Source of the DNA: Neolecta irregularis DAH-3
Lineage: Eukaryota > Ascomycota > Neolectomycetes > Neolectales > Neolectaceae
Assembly (NCBI GenBank): GCA_001929475.1
Contig: LXFE01001159.1
Location: forward strand, 1-20,845
Reading direction: 5' to 3'
Length of the DNA stretch: 20,845 nt
Of this stretch, positions 9,506 to 19,548 are shown piece after piece. Numbering within the stretch: the stretch's first letter is position 1; every line of letters starts with the position of its first letter. The position numbers were made by a program, and so were the translations under genes. Under the pieces are notes generated by a model. That model did not search any database. It was not told where the DNA came from and was given only the letters and a program-made list of their open reading frames with translations.

Positions 9506-10265
9506 CCAGGTGCCAATGCGATTTATCACCGGAACCTTCGTCATGCGCGGCCATTGTGAATTTTATGTTCTTGCATTCATCAAACCCATTTCAACAATCA
9601 TAATATTACGATTGCATGTCTAAGGAACTATGAAATGGATGTCTCACTACTTCTTTCTTAAGCGTGCGGGCTTTAATGTTTAATACTTGGCGGGTATTAT
9701 TGGAGATTTTGAGGGCGCCGTAAGCTAAAAGCCATGTTTGAAGTTCTTAATCATACTTGCTGAATTAGGTCTCACGACCAGTCAAACACCCACCCAATGA
9801 CGTAATTGACATAGGGTGCATGTGGTGCCCACCAAATGTCATGAAATTTACCAATTCGTCATATTCAAATTTTAATGCCCGTTTGGTACATCACTCTTTG
9901 AGAGATTTTGGTCCAACCTCTCAACAAGGTTGGTGCTCAATATGGACTATTGAACAAATGCGAATGATATTTGCAATTAGTTGTTGGTTTTGAAATATTA
10001 TCCTTTTTTTTAACTCCTTATAGTCCATTGGTAGAAATTTTTGTGTTGAAAAATCTTTAGACTTTATGTTTGGGTGTTGTGGGAGGACGGCTGAAGGGAT
10101 TTCCACTCTCAGATGTCGTGAAAAAAGAAAAAACTGGTCCACATCTGGTTTTTCTTTTTTCAAGAAATTGGGAAGACTCGACAAATTTCATGAAATTTGG
10201 CGCGCTCCAAACGCTCCCATAGTTTAATTCATTCATTCCCAAATGCTCTGGGACTCTCGGACGTC
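9506..10265. other. Gene-free stretch with small palindromes
   Basis: No supported gene. Visible structure: CCAACCT/AGGTTGG inverted repeat at about 9914-9934; an A/T-rich hairpin with arms 10119-10134 and 10148-10162 around a 13-nt spacer; and a perfect 18-bp palindrome CAAATTTCATGAAATTTG at 10182-10199, with a related sequence at 9832-9850. Together these could be the remains of a small foldback element of about 350 bp, but the boundaries are unclear. Minus-strand frames at 9921-10184 and 10057-10305 run across the hairpin and look fortuitous. Confidence 0.45.
10182..10199. repeat. Perfect 18-bp palindrome
   Basis: The sequence CAAATTTCATGAAATTTG equals its own reverse complement. Its centre TTCATGAA has the inverted TTC/GAA spacing of heat-shock elements, but it lies beyond the 3' end of the nearest gene on each side, so a regulatory role is doubtful. 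Confidence 0.8.
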
Positions 10266-11403
10266 CTAATTTAATGTGCGACCGTTTGTGACACAATCTG
10301 TCCATTGTCGTACTCCGTTTTCGCTAATATTGTCGAGGTCAAAATCTAGCCATAGCTGATCAAAAATCAGTTTAGCTCTTTCGAATACCTCCTCTTGAAT
10401 TCCCACTATTGGGCCGGAAAACTGGTAATATTCATGCAGCGAAGACAGGACATTAACTTTGAACTGTGCTAATGTCAAATACATACTTCCGCGATCGAAT
10501 TGTATGAGGTGCTCCAACAATAGTGATTGGAGTGGCAAGATTTCAGGTATAGTAACTTGGCATAACCCTACATATCAGAGATGTTCCCCACAAATCTTTC
10601 TTACGACGAATCTCTTCGAGAACCCTCTTAATAATCTTCCTGAGTACCCATCTAGCACGGATAAAATCTACCCCAAGGTGAATGTCAATCATATTTTGAA
10701 ATGACTGACAATTTTCCCATGCCAGTATCTCGTTCCAGCGGGCTAGATTATTAAAATCTGGATGTTGAGTTTTTACCAGCATTATTTCCACGAGTAGAGT
10801 GGCTTAGTCCATAATCCACCCAATATCTCCAGAAGTCACTCTCAAGTGATTGTACATATTTAAGTGCCGTCGGATTTGGATTTGGGTTCAAAAGGAAACA
10901 GTAAAATACATCTCGAATGTCACTGTAGACTTCATTTACATCAGAATAGAAACCCTTTCCAAGAAGTCCGCGAATTACTGTAAAATTGAAGAGGGTGCCG
11001 AATAAATACCATTCGCCCAAGGGGAAAATCGTAGGTGGTTCTTATCAGTTAGTCCAACTTCCGGAACTCTCACTCACGATACATCCGTTCTAATAAGTGG
11101 TCTACCACCTTATATGCAAGCATAATGGGGGACCACCCTCTGACGGTTGGGCTAATCGAGCTCGGAAATATATACTTCTCAAAGAATGTTCCGTCCCCAA
11201 GCTCGATCAGCCCAGCAGTCAGAGGGTGGTGTCCCATTATGCCTGCATTGTAGCTGGCACACAACCCAAGGTTCAATCGAGGGTTCTTAAAAAGGCACTC
11301 GGTCAAGCTTCCATGCCTGGATCTCCTAGTTCTAGGAAAATCCTCTATCCGTTATATCTTTCTGATCATATTGGTATTTATTACCGGCGTCCCATGACGC
11401 CAT
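10266..11403 (-). CDS. Uncharacterised protein, five exons
   Basis: I do not recognise this family. Exons, in transcript order, are 11403-11385, 11344-11078, 11040-10777, 10742-10605 and 10567-10266, giving 329 residues. Introns are 40, 37, 34 and 37 nt, the same size class as in neighbouring conserved genes, and every join keeps the frame, which supports a live gene. The first exon is 19 nt (start MASWDAEDF). The protein has no signal peptide or clear membrane segment, many aromatic residues (LGEWYLFGTLFNF, DFWRYWVDYGL) and long probably helical stretches (RWVLRKIIKRVLEEIRR). Exon 2 contains a 135-bp imperfect palindrome (11114-11248) that is fully coding. The 3' end is set by a stop at 10266-10268; a further 3' intron cannot be excluded. 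Confidence 0.6.
11114..11248. repeat. Large imperfect palindrome inside a coding exon
   Basis: Arms 11114-11165 and 11197-11248 are inverted copies, 52 nt each without gaps, matching at 45 positions, around a 31-nt spacer. On the minus strand the arms encode GIMGHHPLTAGLIELG and SSISPTVRGWSPIML in one frame. On the plus strand the equivalent frame gives the similar SIMGDHPLTVGLIELG, as expected from the symmetry. Confidence 0.9.
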
Positions 11404-12025
11404 CTAAAAGCATGTCAGCGTGATATGGGGAAGAATCAACAAGTACATAAGGAAGCTTGCTCGATACAAGCCAAAAGAAATTCCCCCTTTTATTCATTTA
11501 AAAACTTTTCTTGCTATATCTTTCCCACTGTTTTACCGTCACTAATCCATGAAATTATCATCCGAGATCTTCCATAGCACCAACTACTAGACAGCAATAG
11601 CCTCTTAGTCGGTCTCTGTAAGATGAGGCCTCGAGTACAAATAAGACTAGGATATATTGTCCCGCTTTAAGTAACGAAAACTTAGCTAGGTATGGCCTAC
11701 AATAACCTTTATATACCACACCAATCAAGATACTTCTGAGATGAGACACACAACTGTTCCATGCCTCTGGCCGCATTGGTAAGCATGTCTCTGAGGAGAT
11801 ATTCTTAACTCAGTGTTGGACAAAAGGGTTCTGCAAAGTGGAACTGATCGTCTTGTGAATTGTTACTAGCCAGTCAAAGCCATCACTATTCTAACCAGTG
11901 TTTTTTTCTCTAGGCCGTAGTTCAGGGCACATCCTAGGTACTTTAGCGTCGCTTATCCGCTACTTCAACCAGCTTCAGGGCTCACGTAACACAACTAAGT
12001 CTTCGCGTTAAATTTAAAAAGCTTC

Positions 12026-12066
12026 TGTAAGGATATATCCGGAGTATTACCGGATATATCTTACCA
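12026..12066. repeat. Left terminal hairpin of the foldback element
   Basis: GTAAGGATATATCCGG pairs with CCGGATATATCTTAC across the loop AGTATTA, with one unpaired G. Confidence 0.8.
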
Positions 12067-12545
12067 ATGGAGCAAGTGGCGGAAAAGAAATAACGGCAAT
12101 TGTATTGAGAAAGTATATAAGACTTAGCCGGCACACCTTAACCTAAGCTCATAAAGTCTACAAGCTTAGATTAAGGAATATAATCTAGTGTTATTTGTAC
12201 ACAAGAGCTCAACACGTTACAGCTTCTTACAACAGGACTCTCTAAGCAGCCCTGAGAGTCCAAACAAAACGACTTGCTAAGATTTTAGGTTTTAAATAGT
12301 TGCAAACCGAGGATTCTTCACGACCGTTTGGCCCAATTATGATTATTAGCCAATCGCAAAGGACAGTCCTATTTCGTGCATTCATAAGGGGAAGATTGCT
12401 AGGATGTCTCTATTCCTGACTGTAAGTTATGCGCTTAGAAATACGATAAGACCAAGTGTTATAACTAGCCTAAGTATTCGTACTTGGATAGGAATATCTA
12501 ACTTCCACCTTTATATATTTCCCGTCAAGCCACCTTGCCGTATTG

Positions 12546-12576
12546 GTAAGATATACCCTTTGGGTATATCCTTACA
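12546..12576. repeat. Right terminal hairpin of the foldback element
   Basis: GTAAGATATACCC pairs with GGGTATATCCTTAC across a TTT loop, with one unpaired G. It is the inverted counterpart of the left hairpin, and the shared sequence outside the stems shows common origin. Confidence 0.8.
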
Positions 12577-13293
12577 CTGACTATGGGCAGGTTGATTTGG
12601 TTATTATCTAACTTGATACAGTACTTTTTGACATTGTCATTAACTTCTTCGAATAATTATATCGTGATGACTAATAAAAATATTTTAGCACAAACCCATT
12701 TGACTAACAAGGTTTTATGGAATTTCCTTGGTGTCATATTTAGCGAAATGATTTTTCCGTGGAAACATTGATGCTTAAATGTCAGCATTAAATTTGCCAA
12801 GACTTTCTCCCACGTTGACAAGGCTAATTGATCAAGATTGCTTGAGCTAGTACGCTCCAGAGAGCGAGACCAGAAGGCTTGATAAATCCTACATGGCCGC
12901 CTACGTCGAGTGAAAATGCTCATTCTACTCTGCAAGGTAACCCCGAAAATCGTGGTGCATTCCATTTCTTGTATTCCAGGTCATCTTTAGTTGAGAGAAC
13001 TCTGAATCGTAGGGATACCAGAACCAATTTGAAACTTGTCGAACTTTTGCAGAATGGAAGCGCGGACTATACGTGAATGTCTTGCTATCATTGAGAGGGC
13101 TAATTTCGGAATATACAGATGTGGGGACAAATATAGAGGAATCTAGAAGATCCATCTGATAGTACCACTTACTTGGTCATGTCGGAAGACTCGTCACTCT
13201 CATATTATTTTCTTGATCACCCAAACGGTTGTATACTGTTAGGAATCGCATGTGCAAAATATATACCATCAATACAACTCCCTATCTACACCA

Positions 13294-14761
13294 TCAATCA
13301 GCTTTCTGTTGGGCAGCACCTATCTTGTGAGTTCAGCCAGCATCCATGATATACCGGTTGTAGGAAACCCCATTGCAACTTTAAAAGTGTCGTAAATAAG
13401 CCACTGAAGACCAGTCAACCTGCAATATTAGCTCCATGCCCTGAGTAAATGACATACGTTCCAATCATCAATATACGAACGGGCAACCCATTCTAATTTA
13501 TTACTTCAAAGACAGAAATGTTTACCCATAAGCCCGAAAATCCGATTTGTTTATAGATCCTTCCTACGGTGGCAAAGGACCCTTCTCCAGTTTGTTTTTG
13601 GGCGTTGATTTTAGAGACGAGTACATCTGCAGGATGACTAGCAACTTTGAGATCAAGAAGAGACCCAAATATTTACCTGACTATAGCACACAGAATTCCG
13701 GCTAGATAACCACCGATGAAAGAAACCCCAGTTTGTTGAAGTTTGTTGTATTGCTCCTTTGGTTTCGGAAGATTTAAATATATTTGCTCAACAATGTTTT
13801 CGAAAGAAGCAAACTTAGGACATGTCAGAGAGTGAATAGTCCATAACTCACTTTCATCATTGTATACGGAATTTGACGAGCCCAGAGAGGGGAGATACCA
13901 GCATATAGTCTACTCATCAGCCATAAAATTCCAAAGGATAGAAGCAATACCCACCAAGTCCTTCTTTCGCAGTAACTCTACCCCATCCTTCTCTCGTCGT
14001 TTTGGCAAATGGCGGGATTGATGTTTGCATCCTAACTTTGATTGCTTCCCAGGGACCTATAAATTCAGTTCTACACTCACTCTATACAATATATCCTACA
14101 CAGAAGAATATCCGCAAGGAACTCTGCACTGGCGCTTGCGGCTAGATAAACGCCGGTACGATATTTATGGGCTGCTTCTTCACCGACAACGTCTGCATAC
14201 GTTTTTTTGAATAACTCGTAGAATCCATATTTACCGGCTCCTTGGAAAGAGTAGCCGATAAACGTAGGTGACCATCCTGTGAAAATTCCTCTCATGCCCT
14301 CCGCACGGTAGACCTTGCCCCATGCTTCGATGTTTGACTTGTATAACTTCGCATTCACCTGTCTGCGACCTTGTTTGTTAAACACAGACCACTAATGGGC
14401 AAGGCACATTTGACGAGGTCCAGTGGAGTGACAATGGTCTTGTTGATTATTTGGAAGTATATAAGACGAGCTTACATGGGTTGGTCCACAAGCCCTATCT
14501 GGGTTATTTCAATTATACACGGAGCCGGAATACGCACAGAATACCTCCAATCATACATGCCGTATAGTATTTCCCCGAATATAGCTCAATGTCACCACCT
14601 GATCTTCCCGGCGACGGGAGGCTCCTCTTAACTGCAGCCTTTGCGGAAGTCTTCAAATCAAAGGGATTTCCCTCCTTGGCAGGCCCGCCAAGCCCCGATA
14701 GATTGAGATTCGGGAGACTCAACACCCCCAAAAATGCTGATGTAGAAGTGTAGAATGCCAT
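13294..14761 (-). CDS. MIR1: Mitochondrial phosphate carrier (Mir1/Pic2 type)
   Basis: Inner-membrane carrier that imports phosphate for ATP synthesis. Eleven exons, in transcript order: 14761-14538, 14494-14476, 14438-14408, 14369-14100, 14056-13951, 13909-13852, 13813-13677, 13637-13526, 13492-13458, 13419-13355 and 13319-13294, giving 360 residues; ten introns of 33-43 nt. The three carrier repeats show the signatures TPLDLVKCRRQ, CPWEAIKVRMQ and SHPADVLVSKINAQ. Phosphate-carrier landmarks are ELYSGKYY, ACGPTHTIVTPLDL, GYSFQGAGKYGFYE, ASASAEFLADILLCP and GLPVRILMIGTLTGLQWLIYD. About 60 N-terminal residues precede the first repeat and may be a targeting extension. Exon 2 is 19 nt and the last exon 26 nt. 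All joins restore family sequence, so I consider the gene intact despite its fragmented look. Confidence 0.92.
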
Positions 14762-15336
14762 GTGATAGACGACAGTAATTGACTGCGTGGGAGAAGACGC
14801 GGTCAACAACGTGACCTGACGTCATCGCCAAATTAACCCTTTTCTCAACTTGATGTTACTAGTGGTATCCCGAGCCATCGGCATGTGTTGCTGACAAGGA
14901 TCCTTTGTAGTAGAATTGACCAATGAGGCTTTCTTGAACGAAGCAAGCACATTGAAGCATAACCAGTAACAAAATATTCCTACGGTATTTGTAATTTTCT
15001 TTTGGTTTCATAATCTTCGGCCCACGACTCGATATTGTATATAGTGTAGATACGAGACAAGGGACTGGTAGCAACATTCAAATTATGGAAGATGTATAAA
15101 GCAATTAATACATTTCCTGTATTCACTAGTTCCGCGTGATTTCTCAGCTGCCTGTGCTGCAATACTAAAATCCTATATTTAACCCCAATATCAGACTTTA
15201 TAACCTCCTTCCATAAAGATAAATGAACCGGCAGTATTTCAATTCGTGAATATTAATAACAGCATACCCAAACCCAAACCGCCCCTTCGCAATGACAGAA
15301 CGGACGAATTTATCCATTCCTGAAAAGTCCTGGTTA
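14762..15336. other. Intergenic stretch upstream of the phosphate carrier
   Basis: This stretch of 575 bp lies between the phosphate-carrier start and the chitin-synthase stop. It presumably holds the carrier promoter and the chitin-synthase 3' UTR. I see no gene, RNA or repeat in it. Confidence 0.5.
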
Positions 15337-18300
15337 TCAAGTGAGAGGCCGCGACTGCCGGGGAGTAGAATAACCACCGAGGCTCGAGTGACGGTCTTCA
15401 CTGCGATCGCCAAGGGGTATCGCTGGGAAAATAAAAGTTTTCCTCCGTCGATCGCGTTCGAAGTCTCGCCATCGTTTCATTATAATATGACTAGAATCAA
15501 ATTCTCCTTCCTTGTCTCCGTGGCCTTTAGAAGCTTTAGTTTCTCCGTCGATTTTCCGGGTATCACCCCATCCGAAATCATCAAAATGCCAGTCTAGACG
15601 ATATTCAGTATTTTCGTTGATTGAAGAAGGGAGGATGTACATGCGTAAAGTGGAAGGACGAGATTCCAGATTGGGAGCGACAAGATATATATAAGCATCC
15701 ATGCTACGTATATCCATTTCTTCGCGGTGATGACGATTAGTACTGCTGGAAGACCGAGAATGAGAGCTAGTAATACTAATGGGATTATAGGGACCGGTTT
15801 CCTGACGATTGCGATGCTGATGACGTAAAATGTAAATGCGATTGCGGCGGGGAGTACAAGAGTTCCAATCAATTCGATAAACACAACAAACTTAAACGGT
15901 GAGAGGAGATTTAAGAAGCAACCGTACCTGCATTGAAAAACAGAATGTCCCGCAGAGATCCCGAACGAGGATCAGTTCCATAAGATTGTGAATGGTAGAA
16001 TTAATCCATCGACGACGTTGACTTAACAAGACTCTAAATTCCTCTGGCACAGTCGTTTTACAAACCGCCTGGGGTACGAAAATCATCTTCCGTTTGGGAA
16101 AAGTTTTGAGCATCAATGTTGACAAGTATCGGTCTTCTCCGAGAAGTAGAAGATTCTTCATGTGTAACGTATCCACGACATTTTCGGAATAATGTTCAAT
16201 TATATCCGGGTTGGCGAGAATAGGCACCCAATACCCCATTTGTCCCTTCGGAGTTTTAATTCGGTACATACAGAAACTAACTTGTCAAGCAAGATACTAA
16301 AGGACTAGTACCATCCAGGAAGACAGGTGACGCCTCCAAATATACTTTCAAAAGCCTTGGAAAGATGATGTGAAATAAAGTATTCAAAGACTTGAATCAT
16401 GGAAACCCACGACGCTGATTTATTCGCGATTTTTGTCTCGCCGCATAGACCCATAATTTGGGGATCTCGAACAAAGCATGAAATCATATGGGTAAGCGAA
16501 TCAGGAAACACTTTAGTATCCGCATCAACCTACAAGTCAACTCTACATTCATATTGAGAAATACCATCAAGACAGTCTCGTATCGATCGGGTGGAATACC
16601 CGTGACTTTCCAGATCCCGTTAAACATCTCGAATTCGAGCTCCGTCATACGCTCATCAAACACAACTTTTTGCAAGAACCCCATAAGAATAATTTGACTA
16701 TCTCTTTTTCCACGATTTCCTGGTTTCGGATCGAGTTTCTCTTGATCAGTTCCGCATTTGACGATACAAATCATCGGGACACGCTGTTGTTTTTCAGGAG
16801 AAATGGACAGGTCGTCGTAGTCGTAGTAGCCCGAGTAGACTTTGGCCATGTTGTGCCGTTTATATCCGTTTGCTATAGCGACGTAGGAATGCGGAATGAC
16901 TTGTTCTTGCGGTACGTCGAAATCTTTCATCATTGAAAGGACGATTTCAGACGTTGTCATGTCGTTTCCGTGGCCTTTGATTAGACCGTCGCAAATCACC
17001 AGGATTAGTTTATGGCTGTTTGGATAGTCGGTCGTTGCGATTGAGTCGAGTGTTGTGCGAACTCCTTGGAGAGATTCGGAGTATGCGGTGACAAGACATA
17101 TCGTATAGAGCAATGGAAACCCAAATGGCTGCCATTCTGGAGGCGGTTGAGGGACAACGCCTTCATGGCTAAATCCAGCTGGACCGGGTCCATCGTCAAG
17201 CAGCAGTTGAGAAGTTCTGTTTTCTGTGCCGAGCATTAATGAACTTGAGCTGTAATTCGAGTGTTCTCCAAGGAGAGATTTCTTGCTTTCAGCGCCTGGG
17301 GGAATGAGACGGCTTCTTCGCTGTTGTTGGTATGCTCCACCAATCCCTCGTTCATTTGAACCACTGGCGAATTTCGATCGGGGCATAATCCCTCGGCCGT
17401 GTCTTAGCGGAGCCGGTTTGTTGATATTATTTGACCATTCTTCAATTTCTTTGGCACGTCGTTCTGAATCCTTGTAGTCCTCCGATTTGTAGCTCACGAT
17501 ACGAGGACTGATGAACCACCCAAAAAAAACAGCGAGAAGAAATTTGATGGTGACTATACTCACGATAAACACCAACGAGACATAAAGGACGACTTTTGAA
17601 GCGATGCAACCGATCGTATCGCTGTCTACCGAACCCACTCGAAGCAAATCCGCAAAACACGCTCCGGTCTTTTTCCGTCCTGTCTGCGCGAAGATATGGG
17701 TAACATCACGACCTCGCAAACTGTCATTCAAAGTCCCATTTTGAATTTCAATCCAATCTCCCGGAAAAGAAATTTGAGAAGGATCCAACCAACTCAAAAG
17801 ATCGAGATCAATCACGCTCCCTGAATAAACCACTAAATTCCTTGACGAGTTTTTTAAATCGTCCCAGGTGAAGAAGACTTCCCCCGCCACCTGCATTTGG
17901 TAATATGCGTTTCGACCGTTGGCGGTGGTATGGCACGCGTACCCATTATACTCGTTAAAAGTACTATTCGGTGCCGTCGAACCATCTTGGGCGAAAACCG
18001 TGCATGGGAAATACCATCCCATGTTTCCGTTTTTATCCGACGTGATATTGCTTGAACTAGTAGGCTGAACAAGACTTTTACAGTGGCTATTGACATTTTG
18101 AAAGAGAAACGACGCGTCTTTACCGCCTGCGCTCACAGGCGGGTATAGCACATTCGACCCCGCTGGGATTCCAAGAGCAGCAGGATGTCGTGAATTGGTT
18201 AAATCGTAGGTTCGTCCATTGATAATTAAATACCCCTCGCTGATTTGATTTGCTCGGAAGCGAGTTGTCGCGGCTGGGCAAACGGCTGCTGTAAAACCAA

Positions 18301-18929
18301 ACGTGAGAAAGCCGACGAATGCACAGACGAGTAAGATTAGACTGATCAATCCTACTTTCTCCCTCCACGCGCGTTGTTGATTCTTTCCCACGATGCCTAT
18401 AGTGTTAAATATACATGAAAAATGGAGTATTCACCTACATTGTTAATTATTACATACTCAAAAGGGCGTTACCAAAGCATTTCATGACCGATGATGGGAT
18501 GCACATCGTTACAAATCGACAATACACTGTCCAGAAACTCAATTGAGTTACCTGGGAATCTATATTCTTGCTTTTTACGGATCCTCTAGTTTCCAGCTCG
18601 ACGAATTTAGTTCCAGAGCCAGAAGAATCGCCCATTTCGCTGTTCGCCACGAAATCGCTCGCGTCGTTGCCCGTTGTCGAGGGAAGGATAGCCATGTGCT
18701 GGGCATGTGTGCGATAATGATAATTCGGATGGTCTCTGGCGATTCTTTGGCGTTCCGGACGGATAAGTGAGCGTTTACGACCAAAGTCAAGTCTAGCTTC
18801 TGGATCATGCGAAGGGGACAAAGTGAGGCCCTGGAGCGAGGACGACTTGGGCAGTTTGTTTGGCTTCATATTATGGGGCGGGGCCAGCTGTCGAAGGGTA
18901 TGTTGCTCTGGAGGTTGCCAAATGAACAA
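15337..18929 (-). CDS. chsD: Class IV chitin synthase (Chs3/ChsD type)
   Basis: Membrane-bound processive glycosyltransferase that makes chitin from UDP-GlcNAc. Exons, in transcript order: 18929-18473, 18396-16565, 16529-16312, 16276-15928, 15890-15641 and 15593-15337, giving 1,120 residues; introns are 76, 35, 35, 37 and 47 nt. The cytosolic N-terminus has the class IV hallmark [17 protein letters not shown]. Hydrophobic segments follow ([40 protein letters not shown]), then an extracytoplasmic region with many Asn-X-Ser/Thr sites, and another segment near residue 430. The catalytic part shows [45 protein letters not shown] and QRRRW, followed by C-terminal membrane helices and the [13 protein letters not shown] tail. 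The start may instead be the Met at 18869. It is head to head with a Skt5-like activator. Confidence 0.94.
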
Positions 18930-19548
18930 GTGGAATTGTGGCGGTCCAATGTTTCACACTCTCAAAATAGCAAGAGGGCAGATTCAGAAGGCAGATCCGT
19001 GGAAAGAAAACGGATATTTGCGTCGTTTTTACTGGTTGTTTACGCGATGTTAATGCTTAATATCGCCTACTAGTTGTTCCTCGGAGACGATCGGGCGGAA
19101 GCGGGCGCTTAGATGAAATAGGTTCACTCTGATTCAGTCCTGACAAGTATATTACTATCTGGGCCAGATGTCTCACAAGGATGAATCCTGATAACAAGTG
19201 ATTCCTCGCGGAATGCATTCGCCAATGACACGAGGCTGAGGTCATTAGATGAAACCGCGGAGGTCATGAATACTGAATTAGAAATAGGTGGCCACCTGCC
19301 TTGGTACTCCATACCACCCCACCTCCTTTTTCTTATTTGCCTCCTTTGTTATACTCCTTTGTGAATTGCCACCTTTTCCTTCTTTAACTGCTTTGGCGTT
19401 GCACTGGCAATTACACCTTTAGGTATCTTCCGCTGTATTAACTTAACCTTGAACATCACACTAGACAGGGATTGGGAGATTTGTTTGTGTAGGCTGCACG
19501 AGACCACTCTCAGTTTTACCACCCATCCCGACCTACCGTTTCATATAA
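18930..19548. promoter_or_regulatory. Divergent promoter region between chitin synthase and Skt5-like gene
   Basis: About 620 bp lie between the two start codons. The side near the Skt5-like gene is pyrimidine-rich (about 19310-19390, repeated CCTCC and CCTTT runs), a common feature of fungal promoters. I did not find a clear TATA box or an obvious repeated operator. Sharing of control elements is inferred from the layout only. Confidence 0.5.

Larger units (their letters stand above)
12026..12576. mobile_element. 551-bp foldback element (MITE or solo-LTR-like)
   Basis: The element begins TGTAAGGATATATCC and ends GGGTATATCCTTACA, so it has TG...CA termini and inverted ends. The inverted similarity continues inward: GCCACTTGC..ATTGGTAAGATATA (reverse strand, near 12065-12085) matches GCCACCTTGC..ATTGGTAAGATATA (12529-12555). 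Each terminus is also its own hairpin: 12027-12042 pairs with 12050-12064 (7-nt loop), and 12546-12558 with 12562-12575 (3-nt loop); both stems have a single-G bulge at the same place. A TATA-like GTATATAAG lies at about 12113-12121, as in an LTR promoter. I found no target-site duplication (flanks GCTTC and CTGAC) and no coding capacity. Confidence 0.55.
11404..13293. other. Gene-poor stretch with a foldback repeat
   Basis: No supported gene. Open frames (11558-11776 minus, 12657-12965 minus, 12925-13155 minus, 12879-13076 plus) are short and mutually overlapping, and none shows a domain or good splice partners. The main structure is a 551-bp foldback element at 12026-12576. A shorter inverted repeat, GACTCTC/GAGAGTC, lies inside it at about 12236-12260. 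The stretch next to the phosphate carrier (about 12900-13290) is probably its 3' flank. Confidence 0.5.

Noticed and set aside
11814-11994. A 181-bp solo LTR with TGTT...AACA ends
   Set aside because: The ends are only four bases and the flanking sequences match imperfectly (AACTCAG and, shifted, AACTAAG); this is too weak to call.
12657-13155. Overlapping minus-strand frames as a gene next to the phosphate carrier
   Set aside because: No recognisable motifs and no splice combination that joins them convincingly.
13294-14761. Phosphate carrier as a pseudogene with many frame breaks
   Set aside because: Every break coincides with a GT-AG segment of 33-43 nt, and removing all ten restores an uninterrupted conserved protein.
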